From positions 310,001 to 374,000 of the forward strand of contig NZ_JALIEB010000001.1 of assembly GCF_025755255.1 (NCBI RefSeq): a stretch of 64,000 nt of DNA. The letters are read 5' to 3'. Shown in pieces: positions 16,960 to 27,691 of this stretch; positions within the stretch are counted from its first letter, which is position 1, and every line of letters begins with the position of its first letter. A program made the translations under genes and the position numbers. The DNA is from Roseobacter sinensis. GTDB taxonomy: Bacteria > Pseudomonadota > Alphaproteobacteria > Rhodobacterales > Rhodobacteraceae. The notes below the pieces were generated by a model, which did not search any database, was not told the DNA's origin, and saw only the letters and a program-made list of their open reading frames with translations.

Positions 16960-19733
16960 TGGCCCAACCTGTCGAGCAGCGCGGGCACATGGACTTGGTC
17001 GGATTTATAGTTGCCGGTCAGCACATGCATGATGAGGTTCACGCCGAAGCGGAAGGCCAGCTCGCGCTGGCGCTCACCGGTGAAGCCGCGTCCGATCGGC
17101 ACCAGGGGCGTGCCGGTGTTGCTGATTGCCCAGGCTGCGGCCCAATCGTTGCCGCCGATCACCACCGGGGTCACCCCGTCGTTGAGGTTGCGGAAGGGCA
17201 TGCCCTCGACCTGCTCGGCATCGGGCGGGGCGGCTTCGACCCAGACATCGCGGCTGCTGTGGCGCCCGGGGAAGTCCTGAAGCAGATAGAAGGTGCGGGT
17301 CAGCACGTGGTCGGCGGGCAGCGGCTCCAGCGGCGGAATGTCCAGCGGCGCGGCAAGGTCCTGCAGTTTCCGCCCGTTGGGGCTGGCGTTGCCGAAGCGG
17401 GCCACATCCGCGTCGCGCGTGTCGAAGAGGATAAGCCCGCCGGAGCGCAGATAGGCGTTGAGCTTGACGTAGGCTTCCGAGGACGGACGCGGCTGGTCGG
17501 GTGTAATGGGCCAGTAAAGCACCGGGAAGAAGGCGAGCTCGTCCATCTCGAGATCGACGCCCACGGGCGCGGCGGGTTCGACCGAGGTGCGGAAGAAGAG
17601 CGTATCGGAAAGCCCGCGCAATCCGGCATCAGACATCTCGTCGACCTGACGGTTGCCGGTCAGCACATAGGCCAGAACAAGTTCGGCCGTGGCGTTGAGC
17701 GCAAAGGCATCGTCCTCGGCGTTCTGGGCTTGCGCACCTTGGGGGACGCCAAGCATCAGCAATGCCGCAAGGCCGATGGCGGCGGTGCGGCTGGCGGCGC
17801 TCACCAGACGGCCCGACAGTGCGAGCGACGCGATCACATCGGCCAGCAACAGCAGGATCGCAAGGCTCAGCAGCCAGCCGGCGACGGGCTGCTCAGGCGG
17901 CACGGCGAAGCCTTTCACCGGAATGCGCGGTGGCCAGCTGACAGCCGTCAGCGTATCCTCCGTCTCGATCACGTTACGCGCCAGACGGCGGTCACCCGAG
18001 GCGTAGATGCCCGGCTGCATATCCGGTCCCGGAGGCGCGGTCAGCAGGTCCGCGCCCGGAACACCCGGTAGGGTGCCCGCATCGCTCAAGGTGCCGAAAC
18101 CGTCCATCACCTGCTGCGGTGTCCAGGTGGTGCCCTCCAGTTGGCCCGCGTCGGGACGCGAGGTGGAACTGGAGATCGCCAGTCGTTCCAGCATCTGCAC
18201 AAAGAGACCCGAGAGCGGCAGCGTCGACCAGTCTGCCGTCGCAGTGACGTGGAACAGGACAATCTGACCCTGTTCGCGCGCCTTGCGGGTCACCAGCGGC
18301 GTGCCGTCGGTGAGCTCTGCAATCACGCGTTCGGCCAGCGTCGGATCGGGCTGCGCCATGACCTGGCTGGTGACCTGGACATCGGGCGGGATTTCCAGAC
18401 CGAAGAAGGGCGAGTTTTCGCGGAAGGGCGCCAGAGCCTTGGGTTCGCCCCAACTCATGGCCCCGCCGACCGTCCGCCCGCCCGAACGCAGGCGCACGGG
18501 CATCATCGGGTCTTCGTCGGCGCGGCTGACGTCACTGGCGGCCACGCGCGGCCCGGCGAAGCGCACCAGCATCCCGCCCTCGTCGATCCAGGCGCCCAGG
18601 CTCTCTTCCTCTCCGGGCGAGAGCGTGGCCACATCGGCCAGAATGATCACATCCGGGTTGGCGGGCAGGATCTCGTCCAACGCGCCGCGGATGAGGTCGG
18701 CGTTGGGTGCGAGCGCCTGTTCGATGTAGTGCAGCGGCGAGAGTAGCTCGAGCCCCTCGCGACTTTCGCGCCCAGCGATCAGCGCAACCTCGCGGCGACG
18801 CAGCCCGTCGTCGGCCAGCGTGGTGCTGCCGGCGGAGCGTTGGCCCTGGATATCGAAGCGGGTGATGCGGGCGCGCAGCTCGGACGGCAGGGAGAGGGCT
18901 GTTTCAGCGGTGGTCTCGCCGGCCGCGAAGGTCGCAGAGGCTGTCGCGAGAATGCTCGCGTTGCCCGCGGGGTCACGGCCCAGGGCCTGTACGGTGATCT
19001 CGCGCTCGGGGCCTGCCGCGGCGCGCATCGCGGTCAGTTGAACCGCGCCATCTTCAAAGCTCGCGGGCGTCATGGCCAGCACGTTGGCAGCGGTCTGATA
19101 GACGTCAACACTGCCCTTGCTCTCAAAGCTTGCCAGAGCGGCCTCCCGTCCCGGGTAGTCCAGCCCGTCGCTGAACCAGAGCGTGTCGAAATCGGCGATC
19201 TCGGTGAGGAAAGAGAGTGCCAGTGTCGTGCGTGCCTGATCCGGCTGCCAGGGCGCGGGCCGGAAGCCCGGCAGGCGGCTGCGCCAGGCATCGGCGGTCT
19301 GGAAGACCGGTGGCTGCGGGCGTGCCAGATCGAGGAAGGCTACAGTGCGGCCCGCGCGGCTGGCACGCGTGAGCTGGGCGGCGATGGCGTCTTCCTGCTC
19401 GGCCCAGCGGGTCGCGCCCGCCCAGCTGCCATCGAGCACGATGAGCAACGGCCCGCTGCCCTGCGCCTGATCCTCATCGGGGTTCAGCACCGGGCCCGCG
19501 AGGCCGATGATGATGGCGGCGGCAGCCAGCATCCGCAGCAGCAAGAGCCACCATGGCGTGCGGTCGGAGACCGATTCGTCGTCCTTCAGCCCGAGCAGCA
19601 GTGCGACGCCGGGAAAGCGTCGCCGCATCGGCGCAGGCGGCACGGCGCGCAGGATGATCCAGAGGATCGGCAGCGCCAGCAACGCCAGAAGCAGCCAGGG
19701 GGCCGTGAAGCCGATGCCGCCCAGAACCGTCAC
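16956..19733 (-). CDS. BatA N-terminal / DUF4159 domain membrane protein
   Basis: 925 aa from a GTG start (19733-19731) overlapping the DUF58 stop as GTGA. N-terminus VTVLGGIGFTAPWLLLALLA, then LPILWIILRAVPPAPMRRRFPG, is the aerotolerance-regulator (BatA) double-helix module. A von Willebrand-like region follows (GPLLIVLDGSWAGATRW), and near residues 680-710 further helices (LLSLAILLLLADVIASLAL). The C-terminal quarter is DUF4159 (VDLEMDELAFFPVLYWPI; RSGGLILFDTRDAD; HSSRDVWVE). The family accompanies MoxR AAA ATPases. Molecular activity is not established. Confidence 0.82.
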   Translation of the reverse strand: MTVLGGIGFTAPWLLLALLALPILWIILRAVPPAPMRRRFPGVALLLGLKDDESVSDRTPWWLLLLRMLAAAAIIIGLAGPVLNPDEDQAQGSGPLLIVLDGSWAGATRWAEQEDAIAAQLTRASRAGRTVAFLDLARPQPPVFQTADAWRSRLPGFRPAPWQPDQARTTLALSFLTEIADFDTLWFSDGLDYPGREAALASFESKGSVDVYQTAANVLAMTPASFEDGAVQLTAMRAAAGPEREITVQALGRDPAGNASILATASATFAAGETTAETALSLPSELRARITRFDIQGQRSAGSTTLADDGLRRREVALIAGRESREGLELLSPLHYIEQALAPNADLIRGALDEILPANPDVIILADVATLSPGEEESLGAWIDEGGMLVRFAGPRVAASDVSRADEDPMMPVRLRSGGRTVGGAMSWGEPKALAPFRENSPFFGLEIPPDVQVTSQVMAQPDPTLAERVIAELTDGTPLVTRKAREQGQIVLFHVTATADWSTLPLSGLFVQMLERLAISSSTSRPDAGQLEGTTWTPQQVMDGFGTLSDAGTLPGVPGADLLTAPPGPDMQPGIYASGDRRLARNVIETEDTLTAVSWPPRIPVKGFAVPPEQPVAGWLLSLAILLLLADVIASLALSGRLVSAASRTAAIGLAALLMLGVPQGAQAQNAEDDAFALNATAELVLAYVLTGNRQVDEMSDAGLRGLSDTLFFRTSVEPAAPVGVDLEMDELAFFPVLYWPITPDQPRPSSEAYVKLNAYLRSGGLILFDTRDADVARFGNASPNGRKLQDLAAPLDIPPLEPLPADHVLTRTFYLLQDFPGRHSSRDVWVEAAPPDAEQVEGMPFRNLNDGVTPVVIGGNDWAAAWAISNTGTPLVPIGRGFTGERQRELAFRFGVNLIMHVLTGNYKSDQVHVPALLDRLGQ

Positions 19734-20635
19734 GCGCGGCCTCCGGTGTCGAGCGCCCGATAGAGCCACAGCAATGCGGATTGGGCGGAATGATCGGTGT
19801 GGTGGATGCCGTATTGCCAACTGGTGAGCGCGCAGAGGTTGCGCAGTTCATCCTTGCGCGCCGCGAGCCGGTCGAGATAGCGGTCCTTCAGGTCGTTGGC
19901 TTTCAGGGTCTCATGGCTAAGGCTGCCGCCCACGCTTTCAAAGATCGTCCGGCCTCGGAACGGGAAAGCTTCCTCGGACGGGTCGAGCACGTGCAAGAGC
20001 ACACCGCGCACACCGCGATCCGCCGCCTTGGTGAGCGCCAGTTTCACCTCTTCGACGTCGCCCATGAAGTCCGAGATGAACAGCGCACGGGCAGACGGGA
20101 TCATGGCGCGGTGTTCGGGCGGGGCATAATCCGCGTCGGCATCGGTGGTGAAGGCTTCGGCCAGCCGCAGGATCTGGGTGTTGCCCCGCCGCGGCGGCAG
20201 CGTCGTGCCGGTGAGCCCGACACGTTCTCCTCCGCGCACCAGAAGGATGGCGCAGGCGAGGCCCAGAAGCCTTGCCCGGTCGGCCTTGAGCGGCAGTGCT
20301 GTCTCGCTGGCGAAGCGCATTGATGCGCCCTGGTCGATCCAGAGCATCACGGACTGCGCGATCTGCCATTCACGCTCGCGCACGAACTCCTGATCGCCGC
20401 GGGCCGAGCGCCGGTGATCGATCAGCCGTCGGCTGTCGCCCGTCTGGGCGGGGCGGTACTGCCAGAAATCGTCGCCCATGCCCGCTCGCCGGCGCCCGTG
20501 ATCGCCCAGCAGCACGGCGCCAGCGAGATGCTCGGCGCGGGCCAGCAAGTCAGGCAGACGCGCGGCCTGGTGCTCCGCCTCGGCCCGCAGGGCTTTTGGC
20601 TGATCGGAGAGCGGAAGGGGGGCGGATGCGGTCAC
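19730..20635 (-). CDS. DUF58 domain protein
   Basis: 301 aa, no membrane helix. GTG start (20635-20633) overlapping the MoxR stop as GTGA. It has the DUF58 hallmark GRRRAGMGDDFWQYRPAQTGD, followed by DHRRSARGDQEFVREREW, and a von Willebrand-like fold with SARALFISDFMGD. DUF58 proteins are the steady partners of MoxR ATPases and are thought to be handled by them as chaperone clients or adaptors. Coupled on both sides by four-base overlaps, so its stoichiometry with neighbours is probably fixed. Confidence 0.9.
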   Translation of the reverse strand: MTASAPLPLSDQPKALRAEAEHQAARLPDLLARAEHLAGAVLLGDHGRRRAGMGDDFWQYRPAQTGDSRRLIDHRRSARGDQEFVREREWQIAQSVMLWIDQGASMRFASETALPLKADRARLLGLACAILLVRGGERVGLTGTTLPPRRGNTQILRLAEAFTTDADADYAPPEHRAMIPSARALFISDFMGDVEEVKLALTKAADRGVRGVLLHVLDPSEEAFPFRGRTIFESVGGSLSHETLKANDLKDRYLDRLAARKDELRNLCALTSWQYGIHHTDHSAQSALLWLYRALDTGGRA

Positions 20636-21639
20636 GCGGCGGCTTTCGATCCGGCAAGATCGGCGGCGGTGCTGTCGATGAGATCGGCCAGGCTGTCGCC
20701 GCGCGCGCGCGCTGCGAAATTCAGCGCCATGCGGTGACTGAGCACCGGGCGCGCCATGTCGAGCACATCCTCGGCCGAGGGCGCCAGCCGCCCGTGCAAC
20801 AGCGCGCGGGCACGCACCGTGAGCATCAGCGCCTGTGCCGCCCGTGGTCCGGGGCCCCAGGCCACGGTCTCGCGGACCTGTTGCGAGGCGCCGTCCTCTT
20901 CGGGGCGGAAGGCGCGCACGAGGTCGAGAATCATCTCGACCACGCTGTCGCCCACCGGCATCCGCCGCAGCAGTTGCTGCGCTGCAATCAGGTCGGCGGC
21001 GGTGAACACCTCGGTGGATTGGTCCTCGCTGTCCCCGGTTGTGGCCAGAAGGATGTCACGCTCGGTGTCGCGGTCAGGGTAGGCGACGTCGATCTGCACG
21101 AGGAAACGGTCAAGCTGGGCTTCGGGCAGCGGGTAGGTACCTTCCTGCTCGATCGGGTTCTGCGTCGCCAGCACATGGAAGGGCATGCCGAGAGGGCGGT
21201 TCTCACCCGCGACGGTGACGGTCTTCTCCTGCATCGCCTGCAGAAGCGCCGATTGGGTCCGGGGCGAGGCACGGTTGATCTCGTCCGCCATCAGGAGCTG
21301 GCAGAAGATCGGGCCCTGGATGAAACGGAACGCCCGGGTGCCGTCGGCAGCCGTGTCGAGCACTTCGGAGCCCAGGATATCGGCGGGCATCAGGTCCGGC
21401 GTGAACTGAACGCGGTTGCCGTGCAGGCCCATGACCGTCGAGAGTGTTTCCACCAACCGCGTCTTGCCCAAACCCGGCAAGCCGATCAGCAGCCCATGGC
21501 CGCCGCAAAGCAGGGCGGCCAGCGTGAGTTCAACGACCCGCTCCTGTCCGATGAAGCGCTTGGTGATCGACGCCTTCGCCTCGCCCAGCCGCGTACCGAG
21601 GGTCTCGATGTCCGCGACCAAGTCTTCTGCTTCGCTCAT
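20632..21639 (-). CDS. MoxR family AAA+ ATPase
   Basis: 335 aa. AAA_3 ATPase with Walker A GLPGLGKT (residues 53-60), Walker B LLMADEINRASPRTQSALLQ and sensor region FHVLATQNPIEQEGTYPLPE; the C-terminal lid follows. MoxR ATPases help mature or insert protein complexes together with von Willebrand-type proteins. First gene of the operon reaching to 14917, divergent from the DUF1285 gene with 55 bp between starts, so both promoters lie in that short interval. Confidence 0.94.
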   Translation of the reverse strand: MSEAEDLVADIETLGTRLGEAKASITKRFIGQERVVELTLAALLCGGHGLLIGLPGLGKTRLVETLSTVMGLHGNRVQFTPDLMPADILGSEVLDTAADGTRAFRFIQGPIFCQLLMADEINRASPRTQSALLQAMQEKTVTVAGENRPLGMPFHVLATQNPIEQEGTYPLPEAQLDRFLVQIDVAYPDRDTERDILLATTGDSEDQSTEVFTAADLIAAQQLLRRMPVGDSVVEMILDLVRAFRPEEDGASQQVRETVAWGPGPRAAQALMLTVRARALLHGRLAPSAEDVLDMARPVLSHRMALNFAARARGDSLADLIDSTAADLAGSKAAA

Positions 21640-21694
21640 GACAACCTACTCCAATGGCCTATAGTCATGGTGTAACCTATCGCGCCAAACGGGA

Positions 21695-22282
21695 ATGGCA
21701 AAAGCAATGAGTGGACAAAAAACCGTGACACCGTCGGCAGAAAGTCTTGCGGCTTCTATAACTGCCGCAAAAACACGCGGATTGCCGCCCGTCCACCTCT
21801 GGAATCCGCCGTTCTGCGGCGACCTGGATATGCGGATCGCCCGCGACGGCACGTGGTTCTACCAGGGCACCCCGATCGGGCGGCCCGGCCTGGTCAGACT
21901 CTTCTCGTCGATTCTCAAGAAAGAGGGCGAGAGCTACTTTCTCGTGACGCCGGTCGAGAAGGTGGGGATCACGGTCGATGATGCCCCCTTCGTTGCCGTC
22001 GACTTCGAGGCCACAGGCGAGGGCACGGACCAAACACTGACGTTCGTGACGCAGGTCGAGGACGAGGTGGTGGCCAGTGCCGATCTGCCACTCCGCGTGG
22101 CGCGGGATGGCGAGACCGGCGAGCCATCGCCTTACGTGCGGGTCCGGGCCAATCTCGAGGCGCTGATTGACCGCAAGAGTTTCTATCGGCTGGTCGATCT
22201 CGGTGTGCATCACGACGGCTGGTTCGGGGTGTGGTCAAAAGGCACCTTCTTCCCCATAATTCCGAGCGCCGAGCTGCCCTGA
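21695..22282 (+). CDS. DUF1285 domain protein
   Basis: 195 aa soluble protein. DUF1285 hallmarks: PPVHLWNPPFCGDLDMRIARDG and TWFYQGTPIGRPGLVRLFSSIL, then YFLVTPVEKVGI and the C-terminal YVRVRANLEALIDRKSFYRLVD. An alternative ATG lies four codons downstream (21707). No catalytic residues are known for the family. It stands divergent to the MoxR operon, a neighbourhood I recall as frequent in Rhodobacteraceae, which suggests shared biology with that operon. Confidence 0.88.
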   Translation: MAKAMSGQKTVTPSAESLAASITAAKTRGLPPVHLWNPPFCGDLDMRIARDGTWFYQGTPIGRPGLVRLFSSILKKEGESYFLVTPVEKVGITVDDAPFVAVDFEATGEGTDQTLTFVTQVEDEVVASADLPLRVARDGETGEPSPYVRVRANLEALIDRKSFYRLVDLGVHHDGWFGVWSKGTFFPIIPSAELP

Positions 22283-22356
22283 CCGGAAAGCGGTTTGCGG
22301 CGGTCGGGGAGGCATCCTAACCTGATGCCGACGACAGACCTCAGCCGGACCACATT

Positions 22357-23100
22357 ATGAAATTCGCCGCCAACCTGAGCCTTCTCTGGCCGGAGTTGCC
22401 GTATCTCGATCGCTTCGATGCAGCGGCGGAGGCCGGCTTCGATGGGGTCGAGGTGATGTTCCCTTATGAGATGCCTGCGAAAGACACGCAGCGAGCGCTG
22501 ATGCGCGCGGGGATTCAGATGGTGCTGATCGCAGCACCGCCGCCCAATTACACCGGCGGCGCCCGCGGTTTTGCTGCGGTTCCAGAGGCGGCCGAGCGGT
22601 TCAGATACGATCTGCGGCGGGCGATGCGGTATTGCATGGCGCTGCGCGCCCCGGTGTTGCAGCTTCTGGCCGGCGCGGCCGAGGGGGATGCGGCGCGCCG
22701 GACGCTGGTCGAAAACTTGGCGTTTGCCGCGTCCGAAGCCCCCGAAGGTCTTCTGGTTACGATCAGCCCCGTCTCGGTCGCGGATCTGCCCGGATCTTTT
22801 CTGAGCTGCTACGACCTTGCCGCGGAGATCCTCGAAGAAGTGAACGCGCCAAACGTCGGGCTGCAATTCGACAGCTGCCAAGCGGAGGTGATGCACGGCG
22901 ATCCGGTCCGCGTTCTCGAAACCCACGCGGCGTTGATCCGGCACGTGCAGGTCTCTGACCCACCTGATGGTGCGGCGGATCTTGATGCCCTGGCCACGGG
23001 GCTGATGGATATCGACTATGGCAGCTGGGTCAGCGTGGGCTACGACCCCTCTGCGCCGCCCGAGACCCATCGAGAGGCCTGCCAGAGGCTGCGCAGATAG
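22357..23100 (+). CDS. Hydroxypyruvate-isomerase-like TIM-barrel protein lacking acidic active site
   Basis: 247 aa. The opening MKFAANLSLLWPELPYLDRF and FDGVEVMFPYEMPAKD align well with E. coli Hyi, as do PGSFL and the HVQVSD region. The residues that make Hyi an enzyme are changed: the first catalytic Glu (in LIEPIN) is Ser137 here (TISPVS); the second (GCEYKP) is Gly228 (VGYDP); the metal-binding His of YHMQ is Gln; and the GTGE stretch is rearranged. Isomerisation of hydroxypyruvate to tartronate semialdehyde is therefore unlikely. It may be a pseudoenzyme or bind another ligand. No other glyoxylate genes are adjacent. Confidence 0.8.
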   Translation: MKFAANLSLLWPELPYLDRFDAAAEAGFDGVEVMFPYEMPAKDTQRALMRAGIQMVLIAAPPPNYTGGARGFAAVPEAAERFRYDLRRAMRYCMALRAPVLQLLAGAAEGDAARRTLVENLAFAASEAPEGLLVTISPVSVADLPGSFLSCYDLAAEILEEVNAPNVGLQFDSCQAEVMHGDPVRVLETHAALIRHVQVSDPPDGAADLDALATGLMDIDYGSWVSVGYDPSAPPETHREACQRLRR

Positions 23101-23179
23101 CGGGCGCTCTGCGCGCGTCCGCAGGTGTCAATCGGGGCCTTGGGTCTTATGTTGGCTACATTCGAGAAGGAGAGCGCCA

Positions 23180-23418
23180 ATGATTCCCGCCCGCTACCAG
23201 CACGTTCTGTTCGGTTTGATTCTGTCGGGCCTGATGTCGTTCATCGTCTCGGGCATCGCGACCTTCCGGACCGTGGGTGGGATCGACGGCTTCCTGCTTT
23301 TGTGGATGACCAACTGGCTGCCCAGTTGGGCCGTGGCGTTCCCGACGGTTCTGGTGGTCGCGCCGATCACGCGGCGCATCGTGGCGCGCATGGTCCGGCC
23401 GGATCCGCAAGCACAGGG

Positions 23419-23422
<4 letters not shown>
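23180..23422 (+). CDS. DUF2798 small membrane protein
   Basis: 80 aa with two helices: YQHVLFGLILSGLMSFIVSG and a second around SWAVAFPTVLVVAPITRRI. The pattern (ATFRTVG, WMTNWLPSWAVAFP) matches the DUF2798 family of short inner-membrane proteins of unknown role. GAAGGAGAG precedes the ATG at 23180, a strong ribosome site. It ends tail-to-tail with polA, overlapping four bases. Confidence 0.85.
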
Positions 23423-26220
<2,798 letters not shown>

Positions 26221-26259
26221 TGTAATGTGCCTCTTGTCGTACAGTCAGGGAGCGTTTCC

Positions 26260-26736
26260 ATGTTATCCCGTATCGCGCCGGTGGCTGCAATCGCCCTTTG
26301 TCCTGCGCTGGCGTCCGCTGGGCCGAAAGTGGACATGAGCTGTCAGGACGACATCGGCACACCGGAGAACTGCGTGCCCCTGATCGCCTGCATCGGTGGC
26401 GAGGGGAACTACTTCACCGGGCGTGCCATGGGCTGGAACGAGGGTACGTTCGCCGGTGACACGCAGGCGGGCCCGTCCTGTTCGGGCGCATGGACGTCGC
26501 AAAACAGTCTCGGGCTTGGCCAGGCCGTGTTCGAATGCGACAACGGCACTTCGGGCGTGGCCTTCTTCACCTATCAGGACAGCCTGACCGGAACCGCGAC
26601 GGGGCAAGGCCTGATGTCCGATGGATCAAGGCTGCGCGTCTGGTCCGGCCGCAACATTCGGCAGTTCATCGCAAATAAATCGGGCGACGTCGACGCCGCG
26701 CTGACCTGCGGCGAGGTGGTTGTGCCGATCAGCTAG
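26260..26736 (+). CDS. Secreted cysteine-rich hypothetical protein
   Basis: 158 aa. Signal peptide MLSRIAPVAAIALCPALASA with a probable cut before GPKVDM. The mature part holds six cysteines (DMSCQDD, PENCVPLIACIGG, GPSCSGAW, FECDNG, LTCGEV), probably three disulfides, with glycine and aromatic-rich beta-type sequence (FFTYQDSLTGTATGQG). GGGAGCG precedes the ATG at 26260; the frame stays open far upstream but only as antisense of polA. I do not recognise the family. Periplasmic or exported role is likely. Confidence 0.72.
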   Translation: MLSRIAPVAAIALCPALASAGPKVDMSCQDDIGTPENCVPLIACIGGEGNYFTGRAMGWNEGTFAGDTQAGPSCSGAWTSQNSLGLGQAVFECDNGTSGVAFFTYQDSLTGTATGQGLMSDGSRLRVWSGRNIRQFIANKSGDVDAALTCGEVVVPIS

Positions 26737-26755
26737 TCCGCCCTGGCGCGCCGGG

Positions 26756-26932
26756 CTATGCCTTCTCGGCGAAATCCTTGTGGATGTATTTGCAGTCGCA
26801 ATAGCCGCATTCGACCCATCCGGTGTCCCGCGGGATCTGCAACCAGACACGCGGGTGGCCCAGAGCGCCTTCGCCGCCGTCACAGGCGATGCGGAAACTC
26901 TCGACGATCTTGGTTTCGGGCGGCTGCTGCAT
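26756..26932 (-). CDS. Zinc-finger (zf-CHCC) domain small protein
   Basis: 58 aa from ATG 26932-26930. Key pattern: [19 protein letters not shown], then [16 protein letters not shown]. The Cys and His spacing is that of the CHCC zinc finger related to mitochondrial complex-I subunit NDUFS6, found as a short stand-alone protein across alphaproteobacteria. It may help complex I assembly, but no nuo genes are near. An in-frame extension upstream ([16 protein letters not shown]) is possible if another start is used; the ribosome site before this ATG is weak. Convergent with the secreted-protein gene. Confidence 0.85.
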   Translation of the reverse strand: MQQPPETKIVESFRIACDGGEGALGHPRVWLQIPRDTGWVECGYCDCKYIHKDFAEKA

Positions 26933-27079
26933 GTGTGGCTGGTCCTTCGGCTCTGCGCTGCTGTTATGACCAAAGCGCTTGCCGGTCGCAAGCCTCTGCG
27001 TGCCGGGCCGATTGACCGGCCGGGCGCGCGGGCCTAGGCTGAGCGCGGGAGTGGCAGACCGCTATGGGAAAGGGCTGTC

Positions 27080-27607
27080 ATGCGTCAGATTACATCACCC
27101 CCCAAACCGTCTTCAGCGGGTCGCGTCGCGGGCGGCCGGCCTCGATCCGATCAGAAGACCTCTCGACTGTCCGCGCGCGCCGACCAAAGCGGCACCGTGC
27201 AGGCATTGCAGCTGTTGCAGCGCAAGGCCGATCAGACACCCTTGCAGCTCTACACGAAAACCCGTGCGGACGACGGCGGCTGGTTCATCGGGGACCAGGC
27301 CGCATGCCATCTGCACGTCGAGATCAGCAAGCCGCATTTCAAATACGGCAAGGACAAGGGCAGCCGGATCGACTTTGGCACCAATATGAATCAGCCGCGT
27401 CTGCAACGGGCCTATGAAGAACTCAAGGCGAACTATCGTGGGCTCTCGGGCTATGCCGACTGCATCGAGTATCTCGAAGAGATGGGCTGCGCGGATGCGC
27501 CGGTCAAGACGCTGATAGAGTACGGGTTGGAGCGCGGCAGTTACCCCCCGCGGCTCAACCGGGGTGAGCAGTTCGCGGATGAGAGCGGAACGGTTTACAC
27601 GCACTGA
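27080..27607 (+). CDS. Hypothetical 175-aa protein with eCIS-like N-terminal tail
   Basis: The first 55 residues are basic, Ser/Gly/Pro-rich and low in structure (MRQITSPPKPSSAGRVAGGR), then come TVQALQLLQRKADQTPLQLY and a compact region with CHLHVEIS, FKYGKDKGSRIDFGTN, RAYEELKANYRGLSGYADC and IEYLEEMGC. No signal peptide or membrane segment. The QLLQRKADQTP stretch resembles short motifs at the start of proteins carried by extracellular contractile injection systems, but no such system is in the window. Unassigned; the resemblance is weak. The gene stands alone between zf-CHCC and gpmI. Confidence 0.6.
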   Translation: MRQITSPPKPSSAGRVAGGRPRSDQKTSRLSARADQSGTVQALQLLQRKADQTPLQLYTKTRADDGGWFIGDQAACHLHVEISKPHFKYGKDKGSRIDFGTNMNQPRLQRAYEELKANYRGLSGYADCIEYLEEMGCADAPVKTLIEYGLERGSYPPRLNRGEQFADESGTVYTH

Positions 27608-27632
27608 ACCCGGGATCCCGGGAAACGGGTTC
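27606..27632. repeat. Inverted repeat at end of the 175-aa gene
   Basis: GAACCCG (27606-27612) pairs with CGGGTTC (27626-27632), enclosing the palindrome CCGGGATCCCGG (27610-27621). It begins at the stop codon of the 27080 gene. No T-run follows, so it is at best a weak or factor-assisted terminator before gpmI. Confidence 0.4.
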
Positions 27633-27691
27633 ACCCCCAGCGTCACAGCCGCTAGAAGGAGGCGAACCATCCAAACCGGAAGCCTGAATCC

